Origin: JALYUA01 sp038239305 | GTDB taxonomy: Bacteria > Acidobacteriota > Thermoanaerobaculia > UBA5066 > Gp7-AA6 | Length of the DNA stretch: 64,000 nucleotides | NCBI GenBank assembly: GCA_038239305.1 | Contig: JBBSEW010000014.1 | Coordinates: 1-64,000 of the forward strand | Direction of reading: 5' to 3' | Shown here: positions 45,047-53,124 of the stretch, piece after piece | How positions within the stretch are numbered: position 1 is the stretch's first letter | Layout of the letters: every line of letters starts with the position of its first letter | The notes under the pieces: generated by a model | Databases searched by the model: none | What the model saw: only the letters and a program-made list of their open reading frames with translations | Told to the model about the DNA's origin: nothing | Made by a program: the position numbers and the translations under genes

Positions 45047-46108
45047 ATGATTGACCTGCGCAGCGACACCGTGACCCGGCCGTCCCCGGAGATGCGCCTC
45101 GCGATGGCGGAAGCTCCGGTGGGCGATGACGTTTTCGGCGAGGATCCGACCGTCAACGCTCTCCAGGCGCTCGCCGCGGAGACCTTCGGAAAAGAGGCGG
45201 CCCTCTTCTTTCCCTCCGGCACGATGTCGAACCAGGCCGCGCTTCTCGCGCACACGCGGCGCGGCGACGAGCTTTTCCTCCACGACCAGGCGCACATCCT
45301 CCTGTACGAGCAGGGGGGTGCGGCGGTGCACGGCGGTCTGCAGACGCGCTGTTTCCCGTCCGAGGACGGCTCGCTGGACGTCGACTCGATGGAGGAGTAC
45401 GTCCACACGGACGCCGATCCGCACTTCGCGCCGACGCGGGTCGTGGCGCTGGAGAACACGCACAACCACTGCGGGGGACGGGTGCTGGATGCGTCGCGCG
45501 TCGCCGCCGTGCGGCAGTTCTGCGACCGCCACGGGCTCGCGATGCATCTCGACGGCGCGCGCGTCTGCAACGCCGCGATCGCCTCCGGCCGGCCGCCGGC
45601 CGAGCTCGCGGCGCCGTTCGACTCGGTCAGCGTGTGCCTTTCGAAGGGGCTCGGCGCGCCGGTTGGCTCCGTCCTGCTCGGCTCCCGCGAATTCGTCACG
45701 AGGGCCAACCGGGCGCGCAAGGTCCTCGGCGGCGGCATGCGACAGGCCGGCATCCTCGCCGCGGCCGGAATCTACGCGCTGAAGCACAATGTCGCGCGGC
45801 TGGCGGACGATCACCGCCGGTGTCTCGCGCTCGCACGGCGAGTCGCGGAAGCGCCCGGTATTTCCGTGGATGTCGGGAAAGTCGAAACGAACATGTTCTT
45901 CGCCGATACGCGCGGGTCGGGGCTCAAGGCGTCGGTCGTGGCGAAAAGGCTGGCCGATGCGGGCGTCCTGTGCCTCGATGAGGCGCCGTGGGCCGTCCGC
46001 TTCGTCACGCATCTGGACGTCGGCGACGAAGATGTGGAGCGGGCAGGAGCGATCATCGTCGAAGCGATGGAAAGAATGACCGCGGAAAAGAAAGGATCCA
46101 TCCGATGA
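45047..46108 (+). CDS. ltaE: Low-specificity L-threonine aldolase
   Basis: The 353-residue PLP enzyme cleaves L-threonine or L-allo-threonine to glycine and acetaldehyde. Typical features are the start MIDLRSDTVTRPS, PVGDDVFGEDPTV, FFPSGTMSNQ, ENTHNHCGG, HLDGARVCNAA and the PLP lysine in SVCLSKGLGAPVGS. Length matches the family. The sequence before the ATG lacks a clear ribosome site. A membrane-protein gene follows after 52 bp on the same strand. Confidence 0.93.
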   Translation: MIDLRSDTVTRPSPEMRLAMAEAPVGDDVFGEDPTVNALQALAAETFGKEAALFFPSGTMSNQAALLAHTRRGDELFLHDQAHILLYEQGGAAVHGGLQTRCFPSEDGSLDVDSMEEYVHTDADPHFAPTRVVALENTHNHCGGRVLDASRVAAVRQFCDRHGLAMHLDGARVCNAAIASGRPPAELAAPFDSVSVCLSKGLGAPVGSVLLGSREFVTRANRARKVLGGGMRQAGILAAAGIYALKHNVARLADDHRRCLALARRVAEAPGISVDVGKVETNMFFADTRGSGLKASVVAKRLADAGVLCLDEAPWAVRFVTHLDVGDEDVERAGAIIVEAMERMTAEKKGSIR

Positions 46109-46160
46109 CGAGAGCACGCGTCGGGGTCGGCTTTCCGTATTCGGAACAGGAAGGAGTTTC

Positions 46161-46721
46161 ATGACCTCTTTATCGGCGCTCTGGCTTCCCATTCTTCTCT
46201 CCGCGGTAGCCGTCTTCATCCTGAGCTCCGTGATCCACATGGCGCTTCCCTGGCACAAGGGGGATTACCCGGGCCTGCCGGACGAGGACCGCGCAATGGA
46301 TGCCCTGCGGCCGCTCGCGATCCCGCCCGGCGACTACATGATGCCGAGACCGCGGAGGGGTGCCGAAATGCGCTCGCCCGAGTTCCTCGAAAAGCGCCGG
46401 AAGGGCCCCGTCATGATCATGACGGTCATTCCGAACGGCGTGACCTCGATGGCGCGGAACCTGATCCTCTGGTTTCTCTTCAGCCTGGTGGTCGGCGCGC
46501 TCGCGGCGTACACGGCGGGGCACGCTCTGCCACCGGGCGCTCCGTGGCGGGGAGTCTTCCGGTTCGTCGGGCTCACGACATTCATCGCCTACGCCGTTGG
46601 TCTCTGGCCCATGTCGATCTGGTACTGGCGGGCCTGGCGCTCGACGCTCGCCGGGACGCTCGACGGCGTCATCTACGGCGTCCTGACCGCGGCGATCTTT
46701 TGCTGGCTCTGGCCCCGCTGA
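46161..46721 (+). CDS. Membrane protein of unknown function, about four helices
   Basis: The ATG has a strong AAGGAG site. The 186-residue protein has hydrophobic segments at about 8-28, 95-118, 133-152 and 160-182. A soluble loop of about 60 residues between the first two contains HKGDYPGLPDEDRAMDALRP. I recognise the general look of short hypothetical membrane proteins common in soil bacteria but no named family. It could be co-transcribed with threonine aldolase. Confidence 0.75.
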   Translation: MTSLSALWLPILLSAVAVFILSSVIHMALPWHKGDYPGLPDEDRAMDALRPLAIPPGDYMMPRPRRGAEMRSPEFLEKRRKGPVMIMTVIPNGVTSMARNLILWFLFSLVVGALAAYTAGHALPPGAPWRGVFRFVGLTTFIAYAVGLWPMSIWYWRAWRSTLAGTLDGVIYGVLTAAIFCWLWPR

Positions 46722-46950
46722 TCGCCCTCACCTGCAGGCGGTTGCGGGCGGCGAACCGACAAACCAGACGCTCGGTGCCGGCAGGGTCTGGATGTCTCGA
46801 TTCGAGCCTGAAGGACGGGAGTGCGCGAGAATGAACAACTGCTCGGGGTTCCGGTGGGCAGGTCCGGTCCTCGTTGTCGCGGCCTCCTGGGCGGGGATCC
46901 TCCGCCTCGACGAGAATGGGGCGTGTCCGACCGACCCTCCCGGATCTACG

Positions 46951-47017
46951 CCTCACCCGATCCCGGCGATTGAACACCGGAATACCGGAACACCCGATCA
47001 CCCGATCCCACCTGATT
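46951..47017. repeat. CCGATCACCCGATC-type intergenic repeat
   Basis: Degenerate units (CACCCGATC, CGATTGAACACCGG, AACACCCGATCACCCGATCC) fill the gap before tRNA-Arg(TCT). They resemble the CCGATT units at 38161-38230 and, inverted, 16221-16287. The rest of 46722-46950 shows no supported gene. Confidence 0.5.
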
Positions 47018-47028
47018 GTTCTTCGGAG

Positions 47029-47105
47029 TGGCCTGCCCGGCAGGAATCGAACCTGCGACCCCCGGCTTAGAAGGCCGGTGCTCTATCCGACTGAGCTACG
47101 GGCAG
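47029..47105 (-). tRNA. tRNA-Arg (anticodon TCT)
   Basis: The minus strand folds into a cloverleaf. The acceptor is CTGCCCG/CGGGCAG, and the anticodon stem CCGGC/GCCGG encloses the loop CTTCTAA (anticodon TCT). The T loop is TTCGATT, and the encoded CCA follows a G discriminator. No integrase gene is beside it. Confidence 0.95.
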
Positions 47106-47196
47106 TCGGCGGGATTATCCGCGAACTTCCTTCTTCGGGGGTTCCTTCCCCGCGCGGGCACGGCGGTCGCAAGGAAAATCCGGAAGGAGGACCGGG

Positions 47197-47346
47197 ATGA
47201 TCCGAAAACTGGCCTCGGGCGGTTACCGCCTTTATTCTCGGAAAAAGGACGCCAAGAGCGGCAAGCGGAAGAACCTGGGGACGTTCCAGACCCGGGCGGC
47301 GGCTGAGAAGCACAAAAAAGAAGTCCAGTACTTCAAGAGACACTAG
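47197..47346 (+). CDS. Small basic protein of 49 residues, conserved-looking
   Basis: An ATG preceded by GGAAGGAGG opens a 49-codon frame that is strongly basic: MIRKLASGGYRLYSRKKD, then KRKNLGTFQTRAAAEKHKKE and FKRH. The pattern GGYRLYS...G(T)KRRNLGTF...RAAAEKHE resembles short proteins I have seen in many Gram-negative genomes, annotated as hypothetical. The strand-strand-helix pattern looks like the small DNA-binding fold at the N-terminus of integrases. The ribosome site is excellent. Function unknown. Confidence 0.7.
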   Translation: MIRKLASGGYRLYSRKKDAKSGKRKNLGTFQTRAAAEKHKKEVQYFKRH

Positions 47347-47392
47347 GCGTACAGATTCTCCCGGTGCCCGCTCGTACAATCTCGACGCAGGA

Positions 47393-47725
47393 ATGCTGAA
47401 AATCAAAGCCATCCACGACGAGACTCCCGATGCCCGGCTCTTCGCCATTACCTCGGACGGAATCCCGTCTCCGGAAGCGGAGATGGAGCGTGTGGCGCGG
47501 TTGGCGTCGCACCTGCTGAAGGAGAACGAGCTCGACGGAATGTTCCGGTGCGTGGGTGCTGGAGTCCTCGCCCTGGACGTGGCAGCGTCGAAGCGCACGT
47601 TTTTCCACGACGGAATCGTGTTCGCCGCGCTCGACGCCGTGAACGACCCGGTCAGGAATCCGACGCTCACGATGCTCGCGGCGGACCGGCTTCCGAAAGA
47701 CGGCGCCGGCGGGCCCGGAGTCTGA
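47393..47725 (+). CDS. Small soluble protein of unknown function
   Basis: The 110-residue product (MLKIKAIHDETPDARLFAIT to KDGAGGPGV) has an alternating strand-helix pattern and no membrane segment. A short AGGA is next to the ATG. It runs toward the oxidase-fold gene at 47729, with three bases between the two ends. No family recognised; coding potential is judged from composition and lack of overlap. Confidence 0.5.
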   Translation: MLKIKAIHDETPDARLFAITSDGIPSPEAEMERVARLASHLLKENELDGMFRCVGAGVLALDVAASKRTFFHDGIVFAALDAVNDPVRNPTLTMLAADRLPKDGAGGPGV

Positions 47726-47728
47726 TCG

Positions 47729-48298
47729 CTATGCCGGCGGCTCCGATCGAAGCGCTTCGCCGGAGACAGTCCGGATCTCTCCGAGATCGGGCATCTTGCC
47801 GGTGACGAGGCCCTTCACGACCTCGAAGAGGACGACCGGGCGCGGCTTGTCGATCGTCAGGTAGCGAGCCGATGTGGCGCGGACGCCGATCAGCACGATT
47901 CGAGGATCCTCCGACGTGCCCGCGCGGCTGTCCTCCGGATGTTCCTGCGCGAACCACATCTTCCAGTCGGGGCGGTACAGCTCGCGGATCTTCGCGCGAT
48001 CCTGCGAGATCTCGGCCGTTCCCGCGACCGAGACCCACTCCCGGGTTTTCTCCTTGTAGTACGTCAGGTTGACGTGCGGGTCCGTCCGCAGCTCGTCGAT
48101 CTTGTCGCTGTCGCTCGACGTGACGAACCAGAAGTCGGCCCCCGCGGCCGCGACCTGGTTGGCCATCGGGCGCGAGACCATGTTGCCGTCGGGTCGGCGC
48201 GTGACGAGCATCGCGATTTCCACGTCGTCGATCAGCTGCCGAAGCTTTGCAATAGGGTCGGTTTTCGGTTCGGAGTCGGAAGAATTCTGGTCGGTCAA
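47729..48298 (-). CDS. Pyridoxamine 5'-phosphate oxidase-fold (general stress protein 26-like) protein
   Basis: The 189-residue protein has the split-barrel flavin-binding fold (AMLVTRRPDGNMVSRPMANQ, FWFVTSSDSDKIDELRTDPHVNLTYY, WVSVAGTAEISQDRAKIRELY). Related proteins bind FMN, F420 or haem; the real ligand is unknown. The start is set at TTG 48298 because a perfect GGAGGTG lies six bases upstream. The longer frame begins in Cys/Arg-rich sequence of poor quality. It is convergent with the small gene at 47393. Confidence 0.82.
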   Translation of the reverse strand: MTDQNSSDSEPKTDPIAKLRQLIDDVEIAMLVTRRPDGNMVSRPMANQVAAAGADFWFVTSSDSDKIDELRTDPHVNLTYYKEKTREWVSVAGTAEISQDRAKIRELYRPDWKMWFAQEHPEDSRAGTSEDPRIVLIGVRATSARYLTIDKPRPVVLFEVVKGLVTGKMPDLGEIRTVSGEALRSEPPA

Positions 48299-48368
48299 GC
48301 GCGGCACCTCCGGCCCCGTCTCAGCAAGGGCCGGACCAAACGAAGCCGGGAGCCCGGCCGCGGGACGT

Positions 48369-49001
48369 CTAGCGCAGCCGCACGAGAAGCATTCCATCCC
48401 GGACGGTCACGAGGACCCGCTCCACGCGGGGGTCCCGGGCGACATGGTCATTGAATGCGACGATCGCACGGTCGCTCGGCTCTTTCGGATCGAGGACCTT
48501 CCCGCTCCACAGCACGTTGTCGGCGACGAGAAGTGCCCCCGGCGGCATCAGGGGGATGACCGCCTCGTAATAGTTCGAGTAGTTCTCCTTGTCCGCGTCC
48601 AGGAACACGAACCCGAACGGTCCCTGGAGCGTTTTCATGGTGTCGAGTGCCGGTCCCATCCGGATCCGGATCTTTCCGCCGTGCGGGCTCCGGGCAAAGT
48701 ACCTCCGCGCGATCTCTTCGGCCTGCGGATCCACGTCGCACGTGATGAGCTCGCCATCGTCCGGCAGTCCGGCCGCGATCATCATGCCGGAGTAGCCCGT
48801 GAACATCCCGATCTCGAGCGCGCGTCGTGCGCCCGAAAGGCGGGCGAGCATCTTGAGAAACGAGCCTTCGAGGCGGCCCACCTGCATCCCCGGTGACCGC
48901 ATCGTCCGATAGGTCTCTTCGCGCAGCTCCTCGAAGAGGAGATCGACGGAATCCGTGTGCTCTTCGGCGTAGCGCTCGATGTCTTTCGGTATCAGGTCCA
49001 T
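48369..49001 (-). CDS. Class I SAM-dependent O-methyltransferase (CCoAOMT-like)
   Basis: The 210-residue enzyme has the family layout. An N-terminal helix pair is followed by SAM motif ALEIGMFTGYSGMMIA, acidic loop ITCDVDPQAEEIAR, FVFLDADKENYSNYYE with metal-binding Asp, and VADNVLWSGKV. Members methylate catechol-type hydroxyls with a divalent metal. The substrate is unknown. It stands alone between the oxidase-fold gene and the cluster at 49069. Confidence 0.9.
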   Translation of the reverse strand: MDLIPKDIERYAEEHTDSVDLLFEELREETYRTMRSPGMQVGRLEGSFLKMLARLSGARRALEIGMFTGYSGMMIAAGLPDDGELITCDVDPQAEEIARRYFARSPHGGKIRIRMGPALDTMKTLQGPFGFVFLDADKENYSNYYEAVIPLMPPGALLVADNVLWSGKVLDPKEPSDRAIVAFNDHVARDPRVERVLVTVRDGMLLVRLR

Positions 49002-49068
49002 GGGGCGATTATCTCGAAAGAGCGTGCGGCCCGGGTTTGGCCCGCCTCTTTTTCTCGCGCCGCCGGGT

Positions 49069-49407
49069 TCAATGCATGTTGGCGAGGCCGCCGCACATGC
49101 TGGCGAGGAGAAAAACGAGGGCTCCGCCGAACAGGAAACCGAGCGCCCAGTCCTTGCGTCCCCGACGGAAAAAGAAGAGGACGGCCGGGACCACGTAGAC
49201 GAGCTGCAGGACGGCGCAGCCCATCGGCTGGCGGGACGAGTCGAAGAGCGCCAGAAACAGGCATCCTCCGAGGAAGAGGGTCGCGAGATATCCGCCGGAG
49301 AACCCCCCCAGGCGCCGCCAGACGCTCGGGGGCCTCGCCGTTTGCGGGGTGAGGCCGGCCGGCGCCTCGGGCTCGCCCGGCGGGATCGGAGGAGGCGTGC
49401 TCGACAC
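49069..49407 (-). CDS. Small membrane protein at the end of the radical SAM cluster
   Basis: The 112-residue protein has a Pro-rich N-terminus (STPPPIPPGEPEAPAG) and three hydrophobic helices (YLATLFLGGCLFLALF, VLQLVYVVPAVLFFF, ALGFLFGGALVFLLASM). I chose the GTG at 49407 because GGGAGG precedes it and it overlaps the radical SAM stop (TAGTG). An upstream ATG at 49434 would overlap by 28 bases. Translational coupling places it in the same operon. Family unknown. Confidence 0.65.
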   Translation of the reverse strand: MSSTPPPIPPGEPEAPAGLTPQTARPPSVWRRLGGFSGGYLATLFLGGCLFLALFDSSRQPMGCAVLQLVYVVPAVLFFFRRGRKDWALGFLFGGALVFLLASMCGGLANMH

Positions 49408-50831
49408 TATGCCTCCCGGCTGCGCATCGCCCACTCACGCAGAGGGCCCAACCTCCGCGCCTCGAGGTCTCCGCGGTAGAAGAGGTTGTAGGTGTCGAAG
49501 GGGATCAGCCGCCCGTCGGGATGGGCGATATGAACGCACGTCTTCTTGATCGAGCGCAGATCGAAGGAATGCGCGTCCGAGAACTCGAGGATGAGAATCC
49601 GAAAAAGCCGGTCGTAGGACATCCGGCCCGGAACGGCAACAGGAGGGAGACAGCAGAGAAGGTCCGCGAGCCGGACGGGCAGGCCCTCGGATCCGTTGCC
49701 GGTCGAGAAGAGCGCGAGGAAAGCGTTGCGGAGCTCGGGGTCGCGCTCGAACACGATCGTGTTGCGGGCTCGCTCGATCAAGGTGTCCCGCGGAATGAGG
49801 CCCGTCAGAGGCATCGGGCCATCCGGCGTCTTCAAGGCGTAGCCCATGCAGAGTGCGTCCGGATGGCACGGGACAGGCACGAGATCGTCCGGCGAAAAGA
49901 GCGGGGACTGTTCGAGGATCTTCCGGCGGACCTCCGAGAGGGTCAGGCGATGGGCCGCATCGTCGTAGCCATCGAGACGTCCCGCGGCCTGAACCGGCTG
50001 GAAGGTGATTCCCCGAACGCATGGCTGCGCCAGAGCGAATTCGAGGATTGCGCCGATCTCTCCGTCGTTGACGCCTCGCTGCAGCGTCACGACGAGCGTC
50101 GTCGAGAGATTCAGCGCGTTCAGGCGCTCGATCGCCCGCATGCGGATGTCGCGCAAATCGGCTCCGCGCAGGATTTCGAGAGGGCGGGGCTGCAGGGAGT
50201 CGAACTGGAGATAGATCTCGAAACCGGGCGCATAGGCCGCGAGTCGCTCGGCGAAACCGTCCTCCCGCGCGATCCGCACGCCGTTGGTGTTGACCATGAG
50301 ATAGCGGATCGGGCGCCGCTTCGCCGCGTCCAGGATCTCGAAGAAGTCGGGATGGATCGTGGGCTCTCCGCCGGAGATCTGAACGATGTCGGGCTCGCCC
50401 TCGTTGGCCACGACCGCGTCCAGCATCTTCTCGATCTCCGAAAGCGGCCGGTGCGAGGCCATCCTTTCCGGGCCGCTGGCGGCGTAGCAGACCGGACACC
50501 GGAGGTTGCAACCGTCGGTGACCTCGACCAGGGTGAGGCACGAGTGCTGTTCGTGGTCCGGACAGATCCCGCAGTCATACGGGCACCCGAACTCGGTCGC
50601 CGTATTGCGCCGGAGGGGCATCTCAGGCGGCTTGAGAAACACTTCGCGGCAGAGCCTGTAGTAGTCGATGTCGTCGGAGATGAGGACCCGCTCCGGTCCG
50701 TGGACCGGGCACGACTTCGCGAGCCACACGCGTCCGTCCTCGAAGAGGATCTTTCCATCTACCTTGCGCAGGCAGACGGAGCAGATGGAGACGGCGGCGT
50801 CGTAGTAGAGGTAGGGGCGAGTTGCGGTCAC
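49407..50831 (-). CDS. Radical SAM enzyme of the Tes/MJ0619/Mss-like group
   Basis: The 474-residue protein starts at GTG 50831 with GAGGAG upstream, overlapping the Lgt-like stop by four bases (GTGA). An N-terminal Cys-rich part (CSVC at about 17-20, CPVHG near 41, CPYDCGICPDHEQHSC near 82-97) precedes the 4Fe-4S motif CNLRCPVC of a radical SAM barrel with ISGGEPT and MVNTNG. The C-terminus carries a CVHI...PDGRLIPFDTYNLFYR motif. This Cys pattern matches the group containing archaeal tetraether synthase, MJ0619 pterin methylase and the bacterial membrane-spanning lipid synthase. Its neighbours, UppP and an Lgt-like protein, act on lipids, so a lipid role is likely. Confidence 0.78.
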   Translation of the reverse strand: MTATRPYLYYDAAVSICSVCLRKVDGKILFEDGRVWLAKSCPVHGPERVLISDDIDYYRLCREVFLKPPEMPLRRNTATEFGCPYDCGICPDHEQHSCLTLVEVTDGCNLRCPVCYAASGPERMASHRPLSEIEKMLDAVVANEGEPDIVQISGGEPTIHPDFFEILDAAKRRPIRYLMVNTNGVRIAREDGFAERLAAYAPGFEIYLQFDSLQPRPLEILRGADLRDIRMRAIERLNALNLSTTLVVTLQRGVNDGEIGAILEFALAQPCVRGITFQPVQAAGRLDGYDDAAHRLTLSEVRRKILEQSPLFSPDDLVPVPCHPDALCMGYALKTPDGPMPLTGLIPRDTLIERARNTIVFERDPELRNAFLALFSTGNGSEGLPVRLADLLCCLPPVAVPGRMSYDRLFRILILEFSDAHSFDLRSIKKTCVHIAHPDGRLIPFDTYNLFYRGDLEARRLGPLREWAMRSREA

Positions 50832-51673
50832 AGTCGCTCCTCTCGCTGTTCCCGGCTTCGCACCCGCTGCGGGTGCCCCCGAAACCGGTCCGGAAGGACG
50901 GCCGCATAGTAGCCGAGCCCCGCGATGCAGGCGAGCTGGATCGCGGAGAGGCCCAGCGGAAGTGGCGGCGGAAAAGGCTTCAGGAAATCGATCGCGAGGC
51001 GGAATGCGAGATACGAGGAGTGAAAGAGCGCAAAGGCCAGTCCGGCGGGCGCCCGACCGGAGCGGAGAAGCCGGCGGAGGACGACTGCAAGGGCGAGGAT
51101 GAACGCAATCTCGTAGAGCGCGGTCGGATGCCGCGGGATCGAATCGCCCATCGCAACGGCCCACGGGAGATTCGTCGGCCGGCCTGCCGTCAGGTCCGCG
51201 GGGCCCGCCAAGAAGCAGCCGATCCGGCCGATCGCGATTCCCGAACAGAGGGGCAGGACGTACAGGTCTCCGGTCGGGACCTCGATCCCCGTCGAGCGCT
51301 TGCGGAGCTCAACGGCGATGAGGCCGCCGAGGAGTGCACCGACGATCGTCTTGCCGCCCAGCATCGCGGAAACATCCGTCGCGTGCGCGGCCGTCCATCG
51401 CGGATCGCAGAGCCAGAAGAGCACCCGCGACCCGAGCGCCGCCCCGACGGCCGCGGCCACGACGAGGCTCAGGCGTTCGGCATCCGGAAGCGCATCGCCT
51501 TCCCTCCGCCGCCCGTGGATGTAGAGAGCGGCGGCGACGGCGTAAGCGAGGGCCTCGAAACCGAAGTGGAGCAAACCGCCGGACCCGCCCGGAAACGTCG
51601 ACGCCTCGATCCCGAACAATCGCCCCTCAGGATGCGAAGCGGGCGGCGATGAGGAGCGCGGCTCCGATGACAC
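50828..51673 (-). CDS. Prolipoprotein diacylglyceryl transferase (Lgt)-like membrane protein with altered signature
   Basis: The 281-residue protein has about seven helices and Lgt family marks: HFGFEALAY, GGKTIVGALLGG, GRIGCFLAGP and RHPTALYE. In classical Lgt the signature is GRIGNFINGE, so the Asn and the Glu are replaced here by Cys and Pro. It may be a divergent transferase acting on another lipid acceptor. The ATG at 51673 overlaps uppP by 47 bases. A TTG at 51619 with GAGGGG upstream, just past the uppP stop, is an equally likely start. Whether a normal lgt exists elsewhere is not visible. Confidence 0.75.
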   Translation of the reverse strand: MSSEPRSSSPPASHPEGRLFGIEASTFPGGSGGLLHFGFEALAYAVAAALYIHGRRREGDALPDAERLSLVVAAAVGAALGSRVLFWLCDPRWTAAHATDVSAMLGGKTIVGALLGGLIAVELRKRSTGIEVPTGDLYVLPLCSGIAIGRIGCFLAGPADLTAGRPTNLPWAVAMGDSIPRHPTALYEIAFILALAVVLRRLLRSGRAPAGLAFALFHSSYLAFRLAIDFLKPFPPPLPLGLSAIQLACIAGLGYYAAVLPDRFRGHPQRVRSREQREERL

Positions 51674-52460
51674 CGAGATAGACCGCGAACGGGCGAAGCG
51701 TGTGCGTGCGGAGGTAGCGGAGGAGGAACTCGACCGCCAGATATCCGACGATGGCCGAAGAGAGAAATCCGGCCACGAGAGGCCCCGCGCCGATCACGGG
51801 AGCGTGGGCCTTGCGCAGGTCGAGCAGGGCCTTGGCTCCTGCGCCGAGGATGATCGGCAGCGCCAGCAGGAACGAAAAGCGAGTCGCGTCCTCCCGCCGG
51901 AATCCCCGCAGTCGTCCCGTGCTGATCGTCATGCCCGACCGCGAGAGGCCGGGAAAGAGGCCGGCTGCCGCCTGGGCGATTCCGACGAACAGGGCGTCCG
52001 CCAGGTTGATGCGGGACAGGTCCCGTTCGTTGCCGGTCCGCGTCTGCCCGACGTGTTCCGAGTAGAAGAAGTAGCCACAGGCGACGAGCATGGCGATTCC
52101 GATCGAGGTCAGGCTCCGGAAGGAGTCGAACCTCTTGAGCAGGAAGAGGCCGGCGAGGACACCGGGCACCGTTCCGACCAGGATCGGAAGGATCAGAGCG
52201 CGCTCCTCCGGGTGCCTCGCGGGCCGGCCGCCGATCGCGAGGAGGGTCTCGGCCGCGATCCCGGTCAGGAGGCGCGCCGTCGCCACGATGAGGGCCAGGG
52301 CCGTTCCGAGGTGGAGGACGAGGTCGAAGGCGAGAGAGAGCTCAGCGTCCCGGATTCCGAGAGCCCATTGGAGAAGGGCCAGGTGCGCGGTCGAGGAAAT
52401 CGGGATGAACTCGGTCAGCCCCTGGACGATGCCGAGGAGAATGGCGTGAGTGAGCGGCAT
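51627..52460 (-). CDS. uppP: Undecaprenyl-diphosphatase (BacA family)
   Basis: The 277-residue integral membrane enzyme recycles the undecaprenyl carrier by removing a phosphate, needed for peptidoglycan and O-antigen synthesis. Both catalytic motifs are present: GIVQGLTEFIPISSTAHL near residue 10 and FPGLSRSGMTIST near 168, with eight hydrophobic helices. The ATG lacks a strong ribosome site. It is the first gene of a four-gene overlapping series with the Lgt-like, radical SAM and small membrane genes. Confidence 0.93.
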   Translation of the reverse strand: MPLTHAILLGIVQGLTEFIPISSTAHLALLQWALGIRDAELSLAFDLVLHLGTALALIVATARLLTGIAAETLLAIGGRPARHPEERALILPILVGTVPGVLAGLFLLKRFDSFRSLTSIGIAMLVACGYFFYSEHVGQTRTGNERDLSRINLADALFVGIAQAAAGLFPGLSRSGMTISTGRLRGFRREDATRFSFLLALPIILGAGAKALLDLRKAHAPVIGAGPLVAGFLSSAIVGYLAVEFLLRYLRTHTLRPFAVYLGVIGAALLIAARFAS

Positions 52461-52614
52461 GGCGCGCAGAATCTCACGAGAGCGCGCCGGACCGCGAATT
52501 CGGCGAAAATGGGGGCGAGTGAGAGCTCCGGACCGAGAACGAAAACTGAAAACTGAAAACTGAGAAAAGAGAACAGCGAGCCGAACAACGGAGAGCTCAG
52601 AGGAAGGAGTCGCG

Positions 52615-53016
52615 ATGACCGCCGTTCTGATCCCGGGCCTCGTTCTCTACTCGGATGCGGCGCTCCTCTTCATGCGTCTCCTGGTCGCGGCCGTATTCCT
52701 CTCGAGCGGGTGGGGTCACGTGAGCGACCCGGTAGGCCGCGGGAAGAAGATCGGCATGAGCCCGCGCTTTACCGTTTTTCTCGGTTCCGCCGAGATCTGC
52801 GGATCTCTCGGCGTGGCTTTCGGCGCGCTGATCCAGCCGGCGGCGATCGGACTGATACTTCTGATGCTCGGGGCGATTCAAAAGAAGATATTCGTCTGGA
52901 AGACGGGATTCTGGGGGACGAAGGACCAGGGGTGGCACTACGACCTCCTGATCGTTGCCATGAACCTCGTTATCGCCGCGACCGGCGGTGGCACGTACGT
53001 GCTGAGCCCGAATTGA
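52615..53016 (+). CDS. DoxX family membrane protein
   Basis: The 133-residue protein has four hydrophobic helices and the DoxX pattern: LFMRLLVAAVFLSSGWGHV, then a helix with GSAEICGSLGVAFG. It ends with the conserved HYDLLIVAMNLVI segment. DoxX-type proteins are linked to respiratory or redox membrane complexes; the exact role is unknown. AAGGAG precedes the ATG. It is divergent from uppP. Confidence 0.85.
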   Translation: MTAVLIPGLVLYSDAALLFMRLLVAAVFLSSGWGHVSDPVGRGKKIGMSPRFTVFLGSAEICGSLGVAFGALIQPAAIGLILLMLGAIQKKIFVWKTGFWGTKDQGWHYDLLIVAMNLVIAATGGGTYVLSPN

Positions 53017-53124
53017 ACGTAGCCGATAGCGTCGGCTGTCAGTTGTGAGCTGGTTGTCTTCCGTCTTCCGTCGTCCGTCGTCCGCTCTCCGTCTTCGAAT
53101 CCCGGCCGGGACTCTCCCGGGCCC

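Noticed and set aside
46792..47070. A 92-codon frame after the membrane-protein gene
   Set aside because: It crosses the CCGATC repeat and runs into tRNA-Arg(TCT), and no ribosome site is present.
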